Source of the DNA: Epichloe hybrida
Lineage: Eukaryota > Ascomycota > Sordariomycetes > Hypocreales > Clavicipitaceae
Reading direction: 5' to 3'
Length of the DNA: 64,000 nucleotides
NCBI GenBank assembly: GCA_019022495.1
Contig: JAFEKR010000012.1
Location: 124,001 to 188,000 of the forward strand
Position numbers and translations under genes: made by a program. Positions 32,432-44,715 of the stretch are shown piece by piece; within the stretch, counting starts at the first letter, position 1, and each line of letters starts with the position of its first letter. The notes under the pieces are model-generated. The model did no database searches and was not told where the DNA came from. It saw only the letters and a list, made by a program, of their open reading frames with translations.

Positions 32432-33790
32432 TCAAGTGCCCGAGCAAAACCCGCCCATCAACTGGCCGGTTCCCGGCCCTGGTGAACTTGGTGAAGACCT
32501 GTGTCCTGCGCTCCGCAACACTCGCCCACTGCCTTCGGGAGCGGCAACATCGTCCGTTTTGATTGTGGCCTCTTTCGTGAGTGGCGACGGCGCTTCCGGC
32601 GTGACAGATCTTGATTCGGTGCCTGCTCGCCTTGGCTTGGACATGGACATGGACGATGGCTTCCTTCGGCGCTTGTCGGATGGAGAACTCGGGCGGCGGG
32701 TTATTTGACCGTCGTCCATCTCCAAGGCCGGCGTCTGACTTCGAGAAGAGCTCACAGACAAGCGACGCGTGCTCGTGCTACTGCTACGATGTCTTCTCGC
32801 CTTCTCGCTACCAGTGTGGCGGTGATGGATGGCCTTGTGTGTATGGGCTTTGCGCGGAGGCGTCCGTCTCCAAGGAAGCCACCAGAACCAACCAAAGGCC
32901 TGCTTGGCCAGTCTTCGATCATGTTCCCGCACCTTGCGGCGTAGTAACGCTCGTCGCTCATTCTCTCTTTCCCAGTATTCCGTTCTGTACAATTCCCAAT
33001 TCTCTCGAAAAGTGGGCGAGAACGGCTTGGGCAGCAGCAGTAGCTTGACATGGTCTCCTCCGGGTGCCAAATCCTCTTCGTGGCCTCCCTTCTCCTCGTC
33101 GTCGTGCGGTAGCACCAGCGTAGGGTGGCCGTCGCCATACAGTTGAAGCTCCTGCTCCATCTCCCGCAGCAGGGAAGGCTCGACATGGCGATAAGAGGAG
33201 CTCGCAGTATGCGAGAACAGGCCGTAGGTCAGGAAGAAACCGATTGTCGACAGCGCTTCGGCCCACCACGGCCGCCGTATGATGACTAGCTTGCAATTGA
33301 AGCCGCGCAGGCCGCGATTGGAGATGGCGAACCACCGACGAGGCCATCGAATCCCGCGATCCCAAATGCCGGTTCCCCAAACCAAGATAGCGGTGGTGAT
33401 GCCGCCCATGAAGCACACCCTCTGCGCACCTTCCAATGCCCAGTAGATGGAACCGCCCACCCCACGGCCATCTTCACGCGGGGCGAAGTACAACTTGTAG
33501 CCGAAAAAGGCAACCCACAAGGTCAAGAGCGTGAGAAAGAAGGTGTGGTGGCGCTTTCGGGCGCGGAGCTCGAGGAACTGTGCTCGCAGAGAAGCTTCGA
33601 GGATGAGGAGGTTCAGATACACCATGGCGGGTGAGCTTGGGGCATGGTTGAGAGGATCGCCCTGCTTGACCGAGGTGGGGAGAATAGGTGACGGGCCGGA
33701 CGTGATTCTGACATTCTCGGCGGCGGTGGCGGCGGCGGCGGCGTCAACGGGTGCACCCTTGACGATGGAGTCGATGTCCTCGGTCATCAT
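32432..33790 (-). CDS. SPO7: Spo7-like regulatory subunit of the Nem1-Spo7 phosphatase
   Basis: Single exon, 452 aa, starting with two consecutive ATGs. Spo7 is the membrane partner of the phosphatase Nem1 at the ER and nuclear envelope. In yeast the complex activates the phosphatidate phosphatase Pah1, shifting lipid flow from phospholipid to triacylglycerol. Conserved features are YLNLLILEASLRAQFLELRARKRHHTFFLTLLTLW (about 58-92) with the first membrane span (about 83-102), a second span near 124-143, and RPWWAEALSTIGFFLTYGLF (about 173-192). FSPTFRENWELYRTEYWERENERR follows. The C-terminal 130 residues are basic and Ser-rich and probably disordered. It shares a 712-bp divergent promoter with the lipase-like gene at 34503. 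Confidence 0.9.
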   Translation of the reverse strand: MMTEDIDSIVKGAPVDAAAAATAAENVRITSGPSPILPTSVKQGDPLNHAPSSPAMVYLNLLILEASLRAQFLELRARKRHHTFFLTLLTLWVAFFGYKLYFAPREDGRGVGGSIYWALEGAQRVCFMGGITTAILVWGTGIWDRGIRWPRRWFAISNRGLRGFNCKLVIIRRPWWAEALSTIGFFLTYGLFSHTASSSYRHVEPSLLREMEQELQLYGDGHPTLVLPHDDEEKGGHEEDLAPGGDHVKLLLLPKPFSPTFRENWELYRTEYWERENERRALLRRKVREHDRRLAKQAFGWFWWLPWRRTPPRKAHTHKAIHHRHTGSEKARRHRSSSTSTRRLSVSSSRSQTPALEMDDGQITRRPSSPSDKRRRKPSSMSMSKPRRAGTESRSVTPEAPSPLTKEATIKTDDVAAPEGSGRVLRSAGHRSSPSSPGPGTGQLMGGFCSGT

Positions 33791-34502
33791 GGCAGTCGAC
33801 GGCCGGGACGTTCGGGACGAAAAGAATCTAGTCGAAGTGAGGAAAGCTCCTGTTGAGGCTGGAGATGCAGCCCGTCAGCTGGAACCATGTGCCATGCAGT
33901 CGCGGAACGGCGGACTTCGAGGGGGCCGCGATTGGGCAGATGAGAAGAAGACGACTACGGAGTAGTAGTAATAAACAAGGGCGGAAAATGGATTGGCGAT
34001 GGATGGGCCAAGGCAAAAAGGCACTTCTTGTTGGCGGAGGAGACGAGAGAAAAGGTCAAGCGACTGCCCATTTGCGTCATGCCGGTTGGCTGTGGCTGGC
34101 AGGGGGGGTTGCAGGGGGGTTGCAGGGGTTGCAGGGGTTGGAGACGGCAACCGCTGTCCCCATGTACGGAGTTATCCGTAGTCCGTACGGATTTTAGTAA
34201 ACGCAAGCGGACTTATTAACAAGACGACGTCAAGTCCGCGCCGCGCGTGGCGCAGTGACCGAAACTGGGGAATAGAGAGCCATCGCCATCAGCATCAACG
34301 TCAGCATCAGCATCAGCATCAACATCAGCGTCAGCGTCAGCGTCAGCGTCAGCGTCAGCGTCAGCGACATAAAAACAACCAAAGCCCACCTTCCCCAACG
34401 ATCCGGCAACTCTCTCGCATCGGGCTGGTACGGAGGCTCCTCCGCGCTCGCTGCGTCGATCGATCCCCCCCGCCAACATCATCACCACCACCAGCCTTCG
34501 AA
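33791..34502. promoter_or_regulatory. Divergent promoter of SPO7 and the ABHD5/CLD1-like gene
   Basis: Contains TACGGAGTA at 33956, a near copy TACGGAGTT at 34165, tandem GGGGTTGCAG units near 34108-34140, and a hexanucleotide repeat at 34290-34366. No TATA box was identified with confidence. Confidence 0.6.
34290..34366. repeat. Hexanucleotide repeat (CAGCAT/CAGCGT)
   Basis: About 13 units, AGCATC-type in the first half and GTCAGC-type in the second. It lies about 135 bp before the start of the lipase-like gene. Confidence 0.9.
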
Positions 34503-36094
34503 ATGTCCTCCAACGCAGACACCCCAGACCAGGTGAAGCAGCAGAAGCCCAGGCGGCAGGGACCAACAACGTACTTTCCGCTGGGCTACAAAGACGCCGC
34601 TTATCAATGGGTAAGGCTCACCTTGTCCGTGCCAATCAACAAACACACTGCGCCATCGTGGAAGCTGACGATTCCACCCAGTGGACCGGCGTGACGCCCC
34701 AGATGGCAGAGCGCAACGTCCTCTCCATGATCCCCTACCTAAAAGAAACCGTCGAAAGTCCCAATAGTCTCGGCAGCCTCGCCATCACACCTTCTGCAGC
34801 GGCGGCGGCGGCAGCGGCGGCGGCGGCAGCGGCGGCAGCAGCAATTCCCCGAGCCACCGACCAGCCCGATCCCCACGGGACCAGAACATGGCGCCGCTCA
34901 CTGGTCGAGCTGTCCGGGAAGAACAGGGCCCTCAACGAGATCTGTGTCGAGCGGCAAGGCGAGCAGGTAGAGGAGACGCTCGTCATGGTCCACGGCTACG
35001 GTGCAGGCCTGGGCTTCTTTTTCAAGAACTTGGAGCCCATCACTCGTATCCCTGGCCTAAGGCTATACGCCCTCGACATGCTCGGCATGGGCAACTCCTC
35101 CCGGCCGCCCTTCAGAATCCACGCCCGCGGCACCGAGGAAAAGATCGAGGAAGCCGAGAACTGGTTCATCGACGCGCTGGAGGAATGGCGCAGGGCCAGG
35201 AAAATCGAGCGCTTCACCCTCCTAGGTCACTCGCTGGGCGGATATCTCGCCGTGTCCTACGCCATCAAATACCCGGGCCACCTCAAGAAGCTGATTCTCG
35301 CCTCGCCCGTCGGGATACCAGAGGACCCCTACGCCGTCAACTCGTCCCTCCCCGAGCCTGGCGAGTCCACCGTCCAGAACGAGTTCGTCCAAGACCAGCA
35401 AGCCACCACCCGAGGCCACACGCACGACGACAAGACACACGCAGGCGCCCCCGTCAAGGACGGCGGCAACCAAGCCAGCGCCCCGAAGCGGCCCCTCCCC
35501 AACTGGCTCGTCTGGCTCTGGGACGCCAACGTCTCCCCCTTCAGCATTGTCCGCTTCGCCGGCCCCCTCGGCCCCCGCTTCGTCTCCGGCTGGAGCTCCC
35601 GCCGCTTCAACCACCTCCCTCCCGACGAGGCCCAGGTCCTCCACGACTACTCCTTCTCCATCTTCAGGCAGAAGGGCAGCGGCGAGTACGCACTAGCCTA
35701 CATCCTCGCCCCCGGCGCCTACGCCCGCCGCCCCGTCATCAACCGCATCCACCAAGTCGGCCGACAGCCCATTCCCCAAGCCAGCGGCGCCAAGGAGACG
35801 GGCATCCCCATCGTCTTCATGTACGGCGAGAACGACTGGATGGACGTGGCAGGCGGGTTGGCAGCAGAGGAGAAACTCAAACAAGCCAAGACTCGCGCTC
35901 TTCTCCACGGAACAGACGAGGAGAAGCGCAATGAGAACGGGAGCGTGCGCGTCGTCGTCATCCCCAAGGCCGGCCACCACCTGTATCTCGATAACCCAGA
36001 TGACTTCAATGAGGTGCTGCGGAAGGAAATGGAGGAGACCAAGGCGGATGGGAGACAAGACATCTATAGCCGTGGGACATGGCACGAGAAATGA
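34503..36094 (+). CDS. Alpha/beta hydrolase of the ABHD4/5-CLD1 family
   Basis: Exons 34503-34610 and 34682-36094 (506 aa); the 71-bp intron is phase 0. The fold is shown by MVHGYGAGLGFFFKNLEPI (oxyanion region), LDMLGMGNSSRP, the nucleophile elbow GHSLGG with Ser220, and the C-terminal GHHLYLDNPDDF. That last segment contains the H-x4-D motif (His468-Asp473) typical of the CGI-58/ABHD5 and Cld1/Ict1 group. Relatives are cardiolipin-specific deacylases in yeast mitochondria or lysophosphatidate acyltransferases and lipase activators; which applies here is not decided. A run of 16 alanines near residue 78 and a charged insert near 290-320 are probably loops. Upstream it faces SPO7; downstream it converges on the OSCA-like gene. 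Confidence 0.9.
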
Positions 36095-36768
36095 CAAACG
36101 GGCATAATGAGGCGTTGATTCTATTTTATTCTTTTTTTACTTTTTTTTACTTTTTTAGACAGGGCGGATGGTAAAGATGGGGGAATTTGTAAGATTTCGG
36201 AACAGGCAACGTACAACAGCCTTGGTAATTTCTCAAATGGCGTTTTTTAGGAGCACACACAGGATTGCAGTCACACAGCTTTAGATATACATTTCATCAT
36301 CATTAGATTGTGGTCATATCGAGCTTTCTTCACCTTTCACTCCGAGCAGTACAATTTTGCACTCTATTCTCCTCGGCCCTTTGCACCACGCATGCTTGCC
36401 TTGCTTTCCTTTCCTTTCCTTTCCTTTCCTTTCCTTTCCTTTCCTTTCCTTGGACGCAATTTCTTACTCGGGGATGTATTTCAGACTAACCATGTTTGAA
36501 TCGCCTTCTATAGGGGGAACAAGACGAAATAATGCACGCTATGCAGTGTGAATATGTTATGCTCCGACAGACAACCAGCCAACGAACTCCCTGTGCTGCG
36601 TTTTCCACTCCTCGAGCAGACTCTACTCCCGTCTGCGAGCCTTGTGAAGATTTCTGCCTTTCATTCTTCTTCCCATCTAGGGGGCTGCTATTCTTCTCAA
36701 AGATTGAGTGAAATCCGCCAACTGTGGCCCCAACTACTGTTTCTTTTCTTTTTTCTCTTTTTTTTTTT
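36095..36768. other. Convergent spacer with pyrimidine repeat
   Basis: Between the stops of the lipase-like and OSCA-like genes. It holds poly-T/TTTTTAC tracts near 36130-36158 and a TTTCC repeat at 36404-36450. No gene recognised. Confidence 0.6.
36404..36450. repeat. (TTTCC)n pentanucleotide repeat
   Basis: Nine perfect TTTCC units in non-coding DNA. Confidence 0.9.
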
Positions 36769-39700
36769 TTACAAGTTAATAATGTCCACCTCTGAAAAGT
36801 CGGGAGGATTCTTGCCATAGACAACCCTGGCTTTGCTATCCAAAGCAGTACCCTCGTTGCTTATCCAGATATACTCGCTAAATAAATGCGTCCGGCGGAT
36901 TTCGTCGTCGCTAATGCCCAAATCATCTCGCGGAATCCAAACCGTGGGTCGCCGAGCTCGCAGGGCCTTGTGTAAGAAGGCATGCTGGGTCAGGGCATCT
37001 CTCTCGTCAGGGGTCAGGTCCTCGATGTCGTCATGCATGCCGCCGTACAGGGCGGCCCCGATCGCTTTTTGGGATTCCAGGTCCTTTTTTCGCTGCTGCC
37101 GACGGTATTGCGCAGCCTGAGAATCTTCCGTCAGGTGTTTGAGTTTGCGGAATTGGTTCCCTCCTTCCTTGGCCCATGTGCCTACTTGCTTGCCTCCCAT
37201 CCTGGCCCAAGTTCCGACCTGTTTGACCGGGTTGCAGGATTGATGTGTACCATCTGCACGGCCGGGCTCGAGACTCTGGAGCTCGACATCTTCATCGTTC
37301 TGGGACAGGCGTGGCGGCTTGTTGTCGTGTTTGGTGGTGGTGCCAGCGTCCTCTTCAGTGTCCTCCTCCCAGACCAAACCAAAGCGCGCGTCTTGCGCTC
37401 GCTGGAATGCCTCATCGCGGAGCACAGCTTCATCCTCAAAAGTGATGGGCAGGAATCTGAACAGAGGTGAAAATGCCTTGTTGAGTGCTACTTGATACCC
37501 TATGGTCAGGATACACATAATAATCATGATGATGCCATGGGTACGGCAAGGGTTCGCTCCGCCACCGTCCTCTACAATAAAGAACAGGCCCGCCAGGCAT
37601 AGTTCCATAAAGTAAAGTCCGGTAAATGTTTGATTGATGGCTCGAGGGTACAGCACTCCGCCGGTGTCTGTCTCGAATCGGTTCACATAAAGCATGGCAT
37701 ACCTTTGAGCGAGCCACAGCAAGCTAAAAGTGATGACCGCAAAGATGGAAAACAACGGCGCTACAACACAGTAGATTATACCAATGCAGGCAAAGTTGGT
37801 GTACACCGGGAACATGCTACCCCAGTTCACTTGGTTCAAGGACGTGTTCCGTGTCCATTTGTTTCTGGCCGTGCTGTCGAACATTGGCGCCAGGATGTAC
37901 CACATGCACAAAGGGCCAATCTGCAGCAGGGTACCAGAGCTTGTAGAAAGAGCTTGTAGAATCATGTATGAGAAGAAGTAAATGGCAGCCGAGGGTAAGT
38001 TGTCCGCCAGAAGGTTCAGCACGTCACCGACGTTGTTTAGCTTCCCGACGTACCCGAGGAATACGTCGAGTGACTTGAATACGAAAGATGCGATGGATAC
38101 GAGCAAGAATACTTGCACAAACAAGAATGCGAAATAATACTTCTGGACAAACTCCGTCTTCTGCGAACCAGTTTTGGCGCCTTTGAACCCGGCCAAAAAG
38201 CCAAAGATGATCGGGACGAGAACAAAGAGGATCGCCAGAAGGACGGCTGGCAAGACACCCGATATAGCCTTGACAATGTTTCTCAAGGCCTTGTTATTGA
38301 ATAGTCCATGTAACCAGCCGTTGTTATGTATGAGGTTGTCGGCTTGGCCAAAGGCGGCCGACCAAGTAACAGGAATACCCCACAAGATAATCATGGCGAT
38401 GACGACTGTGACCACGATGAAAGTGCGAAGCCATTGCTGCCACCAGTTAATCGCCATGTTTCCCCACTCGACATCGCGCGGCGAGATTTCGTTCAACCGT
38501 GGCGCCATCTGTTTCGGTAAATGATGCACAACACTCTGACACGCCATGTGTGCAGCAATCTGATTATTGAATTGAATGAAGGCGGAAGTCATTAATGGGA
38601 ATCTTTCGGGGTGTTTCTGGTCTTCCTCGATCTCCAAGTTCAAACGCGCAAGTTCTTGTCGACACCAGTAAATTGCATCAACCTTCTTGGTGACAAAAGG
38701 CAGCCCAAACAACCACGTTACGCCGAAAAGGGGGAGACGAAACGTCGGCCGATCTTTTTTCTTCACATACTTGGTCCATTCAGCGTCCGTCTCCATGTCC
38801 ATCTTGTACTCTGCGTCGTAGGCATCATCATATTCGATAGCTTCAGCCTTGGGACCCATGAAAGGGATGGCCCTTTTCACTGATTGCCAGGCCGATTTCT
38901 CATCAGACGAATCAGATGGACTTGTGCCTTGGGGGACGGGAGACGTGTAAGCACCCGGAGGTGGCTTCCAGAACTGCCAAAACATGGTTTTCTCATTCAC
39001 ATACATGTCGTTGATATTGTCCAATTTGCGGACCTTATTATCCACGGCCCGTCCATGGTTCTGCGGCTTCCTTATGGCCTTTGTCGAGCTAGACGTAAGC
39101 ATGGAGCCGCCGGGAGAATTGGTTCGTGGTGCGTCTAATGACTCCCCGAGAGGCGACGATTTGCCCCAATTGGCAGGCTCCGGAGTCGAGTCCATTGCCA
39201 TGAAGCCATTGCTTGTGCCAATGGCATTGCTGACACCCCGACCAGCTTTGCCCGCTACACCGACAACGCCTCTTAGTCCGACCTCGACTTGGTGAAGCGG
39301 GTTGACACGATCTTCAGATCTTTTGGCGTCGTCTCGCGAGTGCTTCCGGCTATGGGCTCTACCCTGGCCGTCGTGTTGAGACTCGCGGATAGCGGCGTCC
39401 ACCGTGTGAGGGACATCTTGTCCTTGCCCTGCATCTGTCCCTTCGTCGACATGGGCCAAGCGATTAGCTTCGGCATCGTGTTCAGCGTCGCGGGCAGCTT
39501 TTTCTTTCTTGGTCATTGCCTTGAGATTGAGCTTCCTACGACTCTTTTTCTCTTCGGCATTGCGTTGCTTCATTTGGGCTTTCTTGGCTGTTCTGATGAG
39601 ATCAGTCTCGGCAGACTCCAGTTGCTTGTGTATTTTATCGCGCAGTGAAATCTTGTCCAACAGTGTTGTAAGATCCCTATTCAGCCAGATATTTCTGACC

Positions 39701-40579
39701 CCGCCAGGGAAAACGTCAAAAAGCCCCGAAAGTGCCTCCTCCGTGAGCCACTTCTTGGGGACCGAGTTGACGAGAATCGTAGTTGCGGAAGCACGGAGGC
39801 GATGCTCGGCGCTTGTGAGGTAGTCTTGCCGAATTTTGATGTAAACTCGAAGCTCGAAGAAAAACACGGTGCATACCCAAATGACAACCAAGATAGCCAT
39901 GATGAGATGAGCAGTATAGCGACTGGCGTTGCGTGGGCTGACATTGGCCCATGCCAAGGTGTCAAGGCCTGTTGGGACCCCTGCATTGTTGCCAGTATTG
40001 TTAACGGCCCTCTCTTTGTCGTTGATGTCAATCTTACTGCCTTGACCTCCCACATAGTTGATGGGAACCAAGATGGGCAACACAACTAAGCATATCGGAA
40101 TGAAAATGACTAGGAGTGTTTTGAGATATCGAAGGAAGAAGTAAGCGTCTAATCCACATTTGTTTATCACATCACGGTCGTGATATAGAATCAAGGTTCG
40201 AATCATCGCAACAAGGTTTCTCGGTGGTGGATCAGTACGTTCGCGCTCGGGAACGAGATATGTTTTAGGTTTGCTATAAGATGGGTTCAAGTTAATAAAA
40301 TGGGAAGCAAAATGACGTGATCACATACAAGATTCTTGCCAGCCTGTTTCGTAGGAGCGTAAATAAGGTGAACTGTGCCGCAAAGATTGCTAAGGCCACA
40401 CCAATGGCCGTCAAGAAGCTGATGATACCCATTCCTGATTTGTCTTGAGCATTTGGTGTTGAAGCATTGGCTCGTGTAAAGCCGGCTAGATGTCGAGAAG
40501 CAGAGGCAGCCGAATGGGATATGGCTACAGGCATGTGCCAGGCCTGGGGCCCAACATTTCCAGGTAGTGGCGACGCCAT
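36769..40579 (-). CDS. OSCA/CSC1-like (RSN1/Phm7 family) membrane channel
   Basis: Exons 40579-40329 and 40273-36769 (1251 aa); the 54-bp intron (GTATGT...TTATAG) joins in phase 2. The order of parts matches fungal OSCA/TMEM63-related proteins, which are calcium-permeable, osmotically or mechanically gated channels in eukaryotes. There is an N-terminal membrane span (GIISFLTAIGVALAIFAAQFT), LARI..PKTYLVPERERTDPPP, two further spans, and a long cytosolic region with basic KKEKAARDAEHDAEANR helices. Then come GVTWLFGLPFVTKKVDAIYWCRQEL, APRLNEISPRDVEWGNM, and a multi-span channel domain (about residues 620-950). A cytosolic tail of about 270 residues includes an EDEAVLRDEAFQRAQDARFGLVW segment. 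It lies on the strand opposite its upstream lipase neighbour. Channel function is family knowledge. Confidence 0.9.
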
Positions 40580-41898
40580 GGTCAACGTTGTGTTCGCCGA
40601 TTCGAGAGCGTTCTAAAGAAGAGCAGATGCTTTGCTTCGCCGGAGAGATGTGGTTCCTGCCCCTGAGGGCAACGAGGGTGTATGTAGGTTCACCAGCTCG
40701 GGCGATGCGATAAGGGGATGTCGATGAATATAGCTGCAGGAATCAGACTAACAATTATAACCGCAGAGATAAGGGAAGCAATGCCTGTGCAGAAACAAAG
40801 CAGCGGAAACAACCAGTTGTCTCACGTGGACGGACATGTGGAAAGAAACCAAGGATAACAGGCGCGTCATGAATCTGTCTCAAGAATGGCGCCGGACAGG
40901 GAGTGACTTGTCAGTGACTTGTTGTTGGTGACATCAGAGGCTGTGACGGCTGCAGCTCTTGCAAGTGTTGAGGTACCGCAGTTGAGGGCTCGGGCCACTG
41001 AGAACCAGTGAACCGCAGTCCGTGAATGAAGGGGGGGGTTCGTGCTTCACTTTGCATCAATTCCAGCATCTCGGTTGGCTCTCATTTGCCTTCAGGCCGC
41101 TCGCAAGCGCGTAGCTCCATCTCGCATGTGAATAAGTACATGTACACTTGACAAATTTTTCAACACGTTTTTTTTTGGCCTGAGTAACGGAGTGCAATGG
41201 CGGCAAACAAAAATTGACCCAACATTGAAACGTCACGCCATGCCAACCATTACGTTTTTCCCGTAGTAGTCGCGATCACGCATCGATTGTGGGTAGCTGG
41301 TGTGTTACCAGTGACGCTATTCACGTTTCTGTCTGTTGTGCATTGGAAGGTTTTCCTACCCAAACACTGTTCCTTGCTAACGTCACTGTTCCTTGCCGAG
41401 GTGATTCTCTATCCTTTTCATTTGCCCCACTAGACTGACACAAATTGTGCGGGCTACATTCCTGTAAATTCCATCAACAAACAGTCACTCAGTGCGGGGG
41501 AAAGATTACGGTGAAAGAATTTCTCAATAACTAATCATTCAAGCTAACACTGAAAGCACAAACAACGCATCAGAAAGACGCGCAAGCATGACCATTTAAA
41601 TCACTCCAACGCCAAAACAAAGAACTAGTTTGCAACATGCAACCCAACCGTGTATGTGTCAGGGTACAACTCCCCATGGAAGAGTTCCGAGTCTTCTATA
41701 AATATAACAATACTCGCGACCGTCGGCACATAGAAAATTTATTGTCTGTTTGTCCGCCTCAAAAAATTGACGCGAAAGTCGGAAAGAAGGTGGACATGTA
41801 CGAAGTAGCTTTTCTCTCTGTGAAGATATAAATCCGAAGCTTGCGATGCCAAGCAACCGCAAGGAAATCAAGTTCTGTACGCAAATCTTACGTCTCCC
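40580..41898. other. OSCA-like promoter and CYSTM 3' region
   Basis: 1.3 kb without a recognisable gene; it separates the 5' end of the OSCA-like gene from the 3' end of the CYSTM gene. It contains a short G-run near 41031 and repeated TGTTCCTTGC near 41370-41395. Confidence 0.5.
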
Positions 41899-42303
41899 TT
41901 AAAAAAGGCAGTCCAGGCAGCAGCAGCATGCCAAACCAGCCATCAAACCAGTCATGATACCGCCCTTGTTGTCGCGTCGCTCCTGGGGAACGTAAACCGG
42001 GCCGTATTGTCCCTGGGGCGGACCATACTGTCCTTGAGGGGGGCCGTATTGACCTTGAGGAGGGCCATATTGTCCCTGAGGAGGATAGGGGCCCTGTTGC
42101 TGGTTGTATCCCATTTGCGGTCCCGGCTGGTAGTAGTTCTGTTGTTGCTGAGGCTGATAGTAAGGCTGCTGCTGGCCATATTGGTCTCGTTGTTGATCTC
42201 CTGGGAACGGTGATGGTGAACCGCCGTATGCGGGCTTAGGTGCCAACGGTGGCGGAGAGCCAGCGCCGCCGTAGGGAGGAGGCTCGTCTCCCTTGTTGTT
42301 CAT
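41899..42303 (-). CDS. Small Pro/Gln/Tyr-rich CYSTM-type protein
   Basis: Single exon, 134 aa. The N-terminal two thirds is low complexity, with PPPYGG and four tandem QGQYGPP units (about 85-112). The C-terminus is GGIMTGLMAGLACCCCLDCLF, a short hydrophobic helix with a cysteine cluster. This is the layout of the cysteine-rich transmembrane module (CYSTM), tail-anchored, possibly palmitoylated proteins linked to stress tolerance in fungi and plants. The role here is inferred from that layout only. The start ATG is the first of the frame that yields this composition; upstream sequence is unlike protein. Confidence 0.8.
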   Translation of the reverse strand: MNNKGDEPPPYGGAGSPPPLAPKPAYGGSPSPFPGDQQRDQYGQQQPYYQPQQQQNYYQPGPQMGYNQQQGPYPPQGQYGPPQGQYGPPQGQYGPPQGQYGPVYVPQERRDNKGGIMTGLMAGLACCCCLDCLF

Positions 42304-43213
42304 CGTGAAGGACGGTGTGGTGTATTGATTTAAATTCGAAGATATTATTCGCTGGTGTTTGTTTGTTTTTTTTGAGAAATTTTCGGTATGAGATCGTCGT
42401 CGAGGTGCGAGGGAAGGGAAGTGAAGGGGGGAGGAATATGAAGATGGAGAGAGATGAGAAAATGAATGGAAATGGTGTCGCCGAGATGTTTGACCCTTCG
42501 AATCATCAGAAGTGGCCCAAACGTTCCGCGTGTCACAGCGCGCGACCAACGCCACAGACGGGGCTCTTGGAAGCAGGCTGCTGCGCCACCCTTGGCCTGT
42601 TGTGTGGTGAGGTGGCGACGAACTCTGGTAACGCAACCGAACTTGATCGTTCAAACTGTTGTTGGTGTTGAATCATTCGCTAATGAATAAAATACCCGTA
42701 CGGTGACACGGGGAGTATAGCTATTATTCGCAGAATCGTTCATAAGTGCATCGATTTGTGGGAAATGTCATTCATTGCTGCCATCCACACAATGCAAAAG
42801 ACGTCATACTCGACATTTTCACTACACATCCACAATCAAGTCATAGTATGGATCTGACAGTAACCCATGCATTCAATGACTCGAATTCCCCTCTCATAGA
42901 CTAGCAATACGGCATGTTACACCCAAGACGCCGAGTTGACCGAGCAGACACAAAATTTCATCCGCGTCTCCAGGGTAGGTGGCCACCGTACTCAGCACGT
43001 GACCGTTCGCGAAAGCCACCTCTAATTGTGGCTTGACGAGCTCTTTGCCCCACGACGATTGCTCATCGCACGAAAATAGTGAAATTAGTCGATCGAAGGA
43101 GAAACTCCACGTTGCAACAACTGATCCTGTGGCCGGAAACAACGGCGCCAAGTGACCGAACTCACGGCCCAAGCTGGAGAAAGAAGTCTCGAAAAATAAG
43201 AATAGACGCAATC
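42304..43213. promoter_or_regulatory. Divergent promoter of the CYSTM gene and eIF3g
   Basis: 910 bp with no recognisable coding sequence, holding both 5' regions. Confidence 0.5.
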
Positions 43214-44246
43214 ATGGCTACCACAGCGCCACCCAAGCCCAAGTGAGTAAAAATTGCCAGCCTCAAGTGACACCTTCTTCGCGATATTGACCCCACCATC
43301 AAAATAGGCACGACTGGGCCGACGACGATGATAACGAAGAGCCGTCCACCGACCTGCCGCCTCCCCAGACGATTTCCAACAAGGATGGAACCAAAACTAT
43401 CATCGCATTCCGATACAACGACCAAGGACAGAAAGTAAAGACTACTCGACGTGTCCGATATGTCACACACAAGGAGACGGTCAACCCCCGAGTTGCTGAC
43501 CGAAAAACCTGGGCCAAGTTTGGCCTCAGCGCAAAGGACGGTCCTGGTCCTGCCCCCGATACCACCTCCGTTGGCGAGAACATCATCTTCCGACCCAGCA
43601 TCAACTGGCGCAAGGACGCCAAGGACGAGAGCCAGGACCCCAACGCCCAGTCGATGAAGGACAAGCTCAAGGACAAGAAGGTCAAGTGTCGTATTTGCAA
43701 CGGCGAACATTTTACGGCCAGATGTCCATACAAGGACACCATGGCGCCCATTGGAGAGACTGCTGGCTCAGATGCCGGCGGTGCCACTGGTGCACTGGAA
43801 GATGCTGGTGCTGCCGGTGGTGTCGGCGCCAAAAAGGGCTCCTATGTACCTCCTGCTTTGCGTGGAGACCGTGCCGGGGGAGCTGCTGGAGAGCGGATGG
43901 GAGGATCCAAGTATGGCGAGAGAGACGACCTTGCCACTCTGCGTGTCACCAACGTATGTATTGATATCGAGCGAGTTGCTTCAAGTGCCCGTGAGCGAAA
44001 TGCCACTAACTACGATGACAGGTTTCAGAAATGGCCGAGGAGGCAGAGCTACGGGATATGTTCGAGCGTTTCGGACGCGTCACCAGAGTTTTCCTTGCCA
44101 AGGACAGGGAAACGGGTATGGCCAAGGGATTCGCTTTCATCAGTTATGCAGACCGTGGGGACGCCGTCAAGGCTTGCAACAAGATGGACGGATATGGTTT
44201 CAAGCATCTTATTCTGCGAGTCGAGTTTGCCAAGAAGGCCCAGTAG
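43214..44246 (+). CDS. TIF35: Translation initiation factor eIF3 subunit g
   Basis: Exons 43214-43242, 43308-43953 and 44022-44246 (299 aa). A 29-base first exon encodes MATTAPPKP; introns of 65 and 68 bp have good GTGAGT and GTATGT donors, and the second a CACTAAC branch. eIF3g binds the 40S subunit near the mRNA entry and promotes scanning. Features in order are DWADDD, the N-terminal eIF3g region with [20 protein letters not shown], a zinc-knuckle-like [13 protein letters not shown] (about 137-149), the linker [13 protein letters not shown], and a C-terminal RNA-recognition motif from about 220. The RRM has LRVTN as RNP2-like and [10 protein letters not shown] as RNP1-like. Length and order match the family. 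Confidence 0.96.
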
Positions 44247-44715
44247 GTTCTTTCTCTGTTGTCATATGGTATTATGAATTTGGGGTTAATGCATGTTCAT
44301 GACGGATTTATGGGAGACGCTCCTCGAAGCTATTCAAACTTTGGGATCAAATCATGGTGCAACGTCGTTTTTTGTATTGTTGTTTGTTCTCAACTACCGG
44401 AGTGATACTGCCCGGAATCAATTCCGTTGGCCCTTGCTTTGCGTACCTCAAGTTTCCCAGCTGCGTTCGATTCACAGCATCGGAAAGCCATGAATTGATG
44501 GACGTTTCATTGTGTAGCAAATGAGACACTCGGATGAGTACCACATGCGCCCACCCTATTGGAGTCTGCAACAGTGAACACGAACAAGAAGCTCTAGTAA
44601 TATCTCTTGTGATAGTGCTGGCCCCCCTTATGGAAAGGCCCCCCGCACAAGGCGACGACGTAGTGCGGGGGATGCCCTCGTGAAAGGGAAGGTGGTAACA
44701 GGCAGGTGGTTTTAT

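Noticed and set aside
34888..35934. A 348-codon + strand frame inside the ABHD5/CLD1-like gene
   Set aside because: It is an Arg/Pro-rich alternative frame of a GC-rich exon; the other frame has GHSLGG and the HX4D motif.
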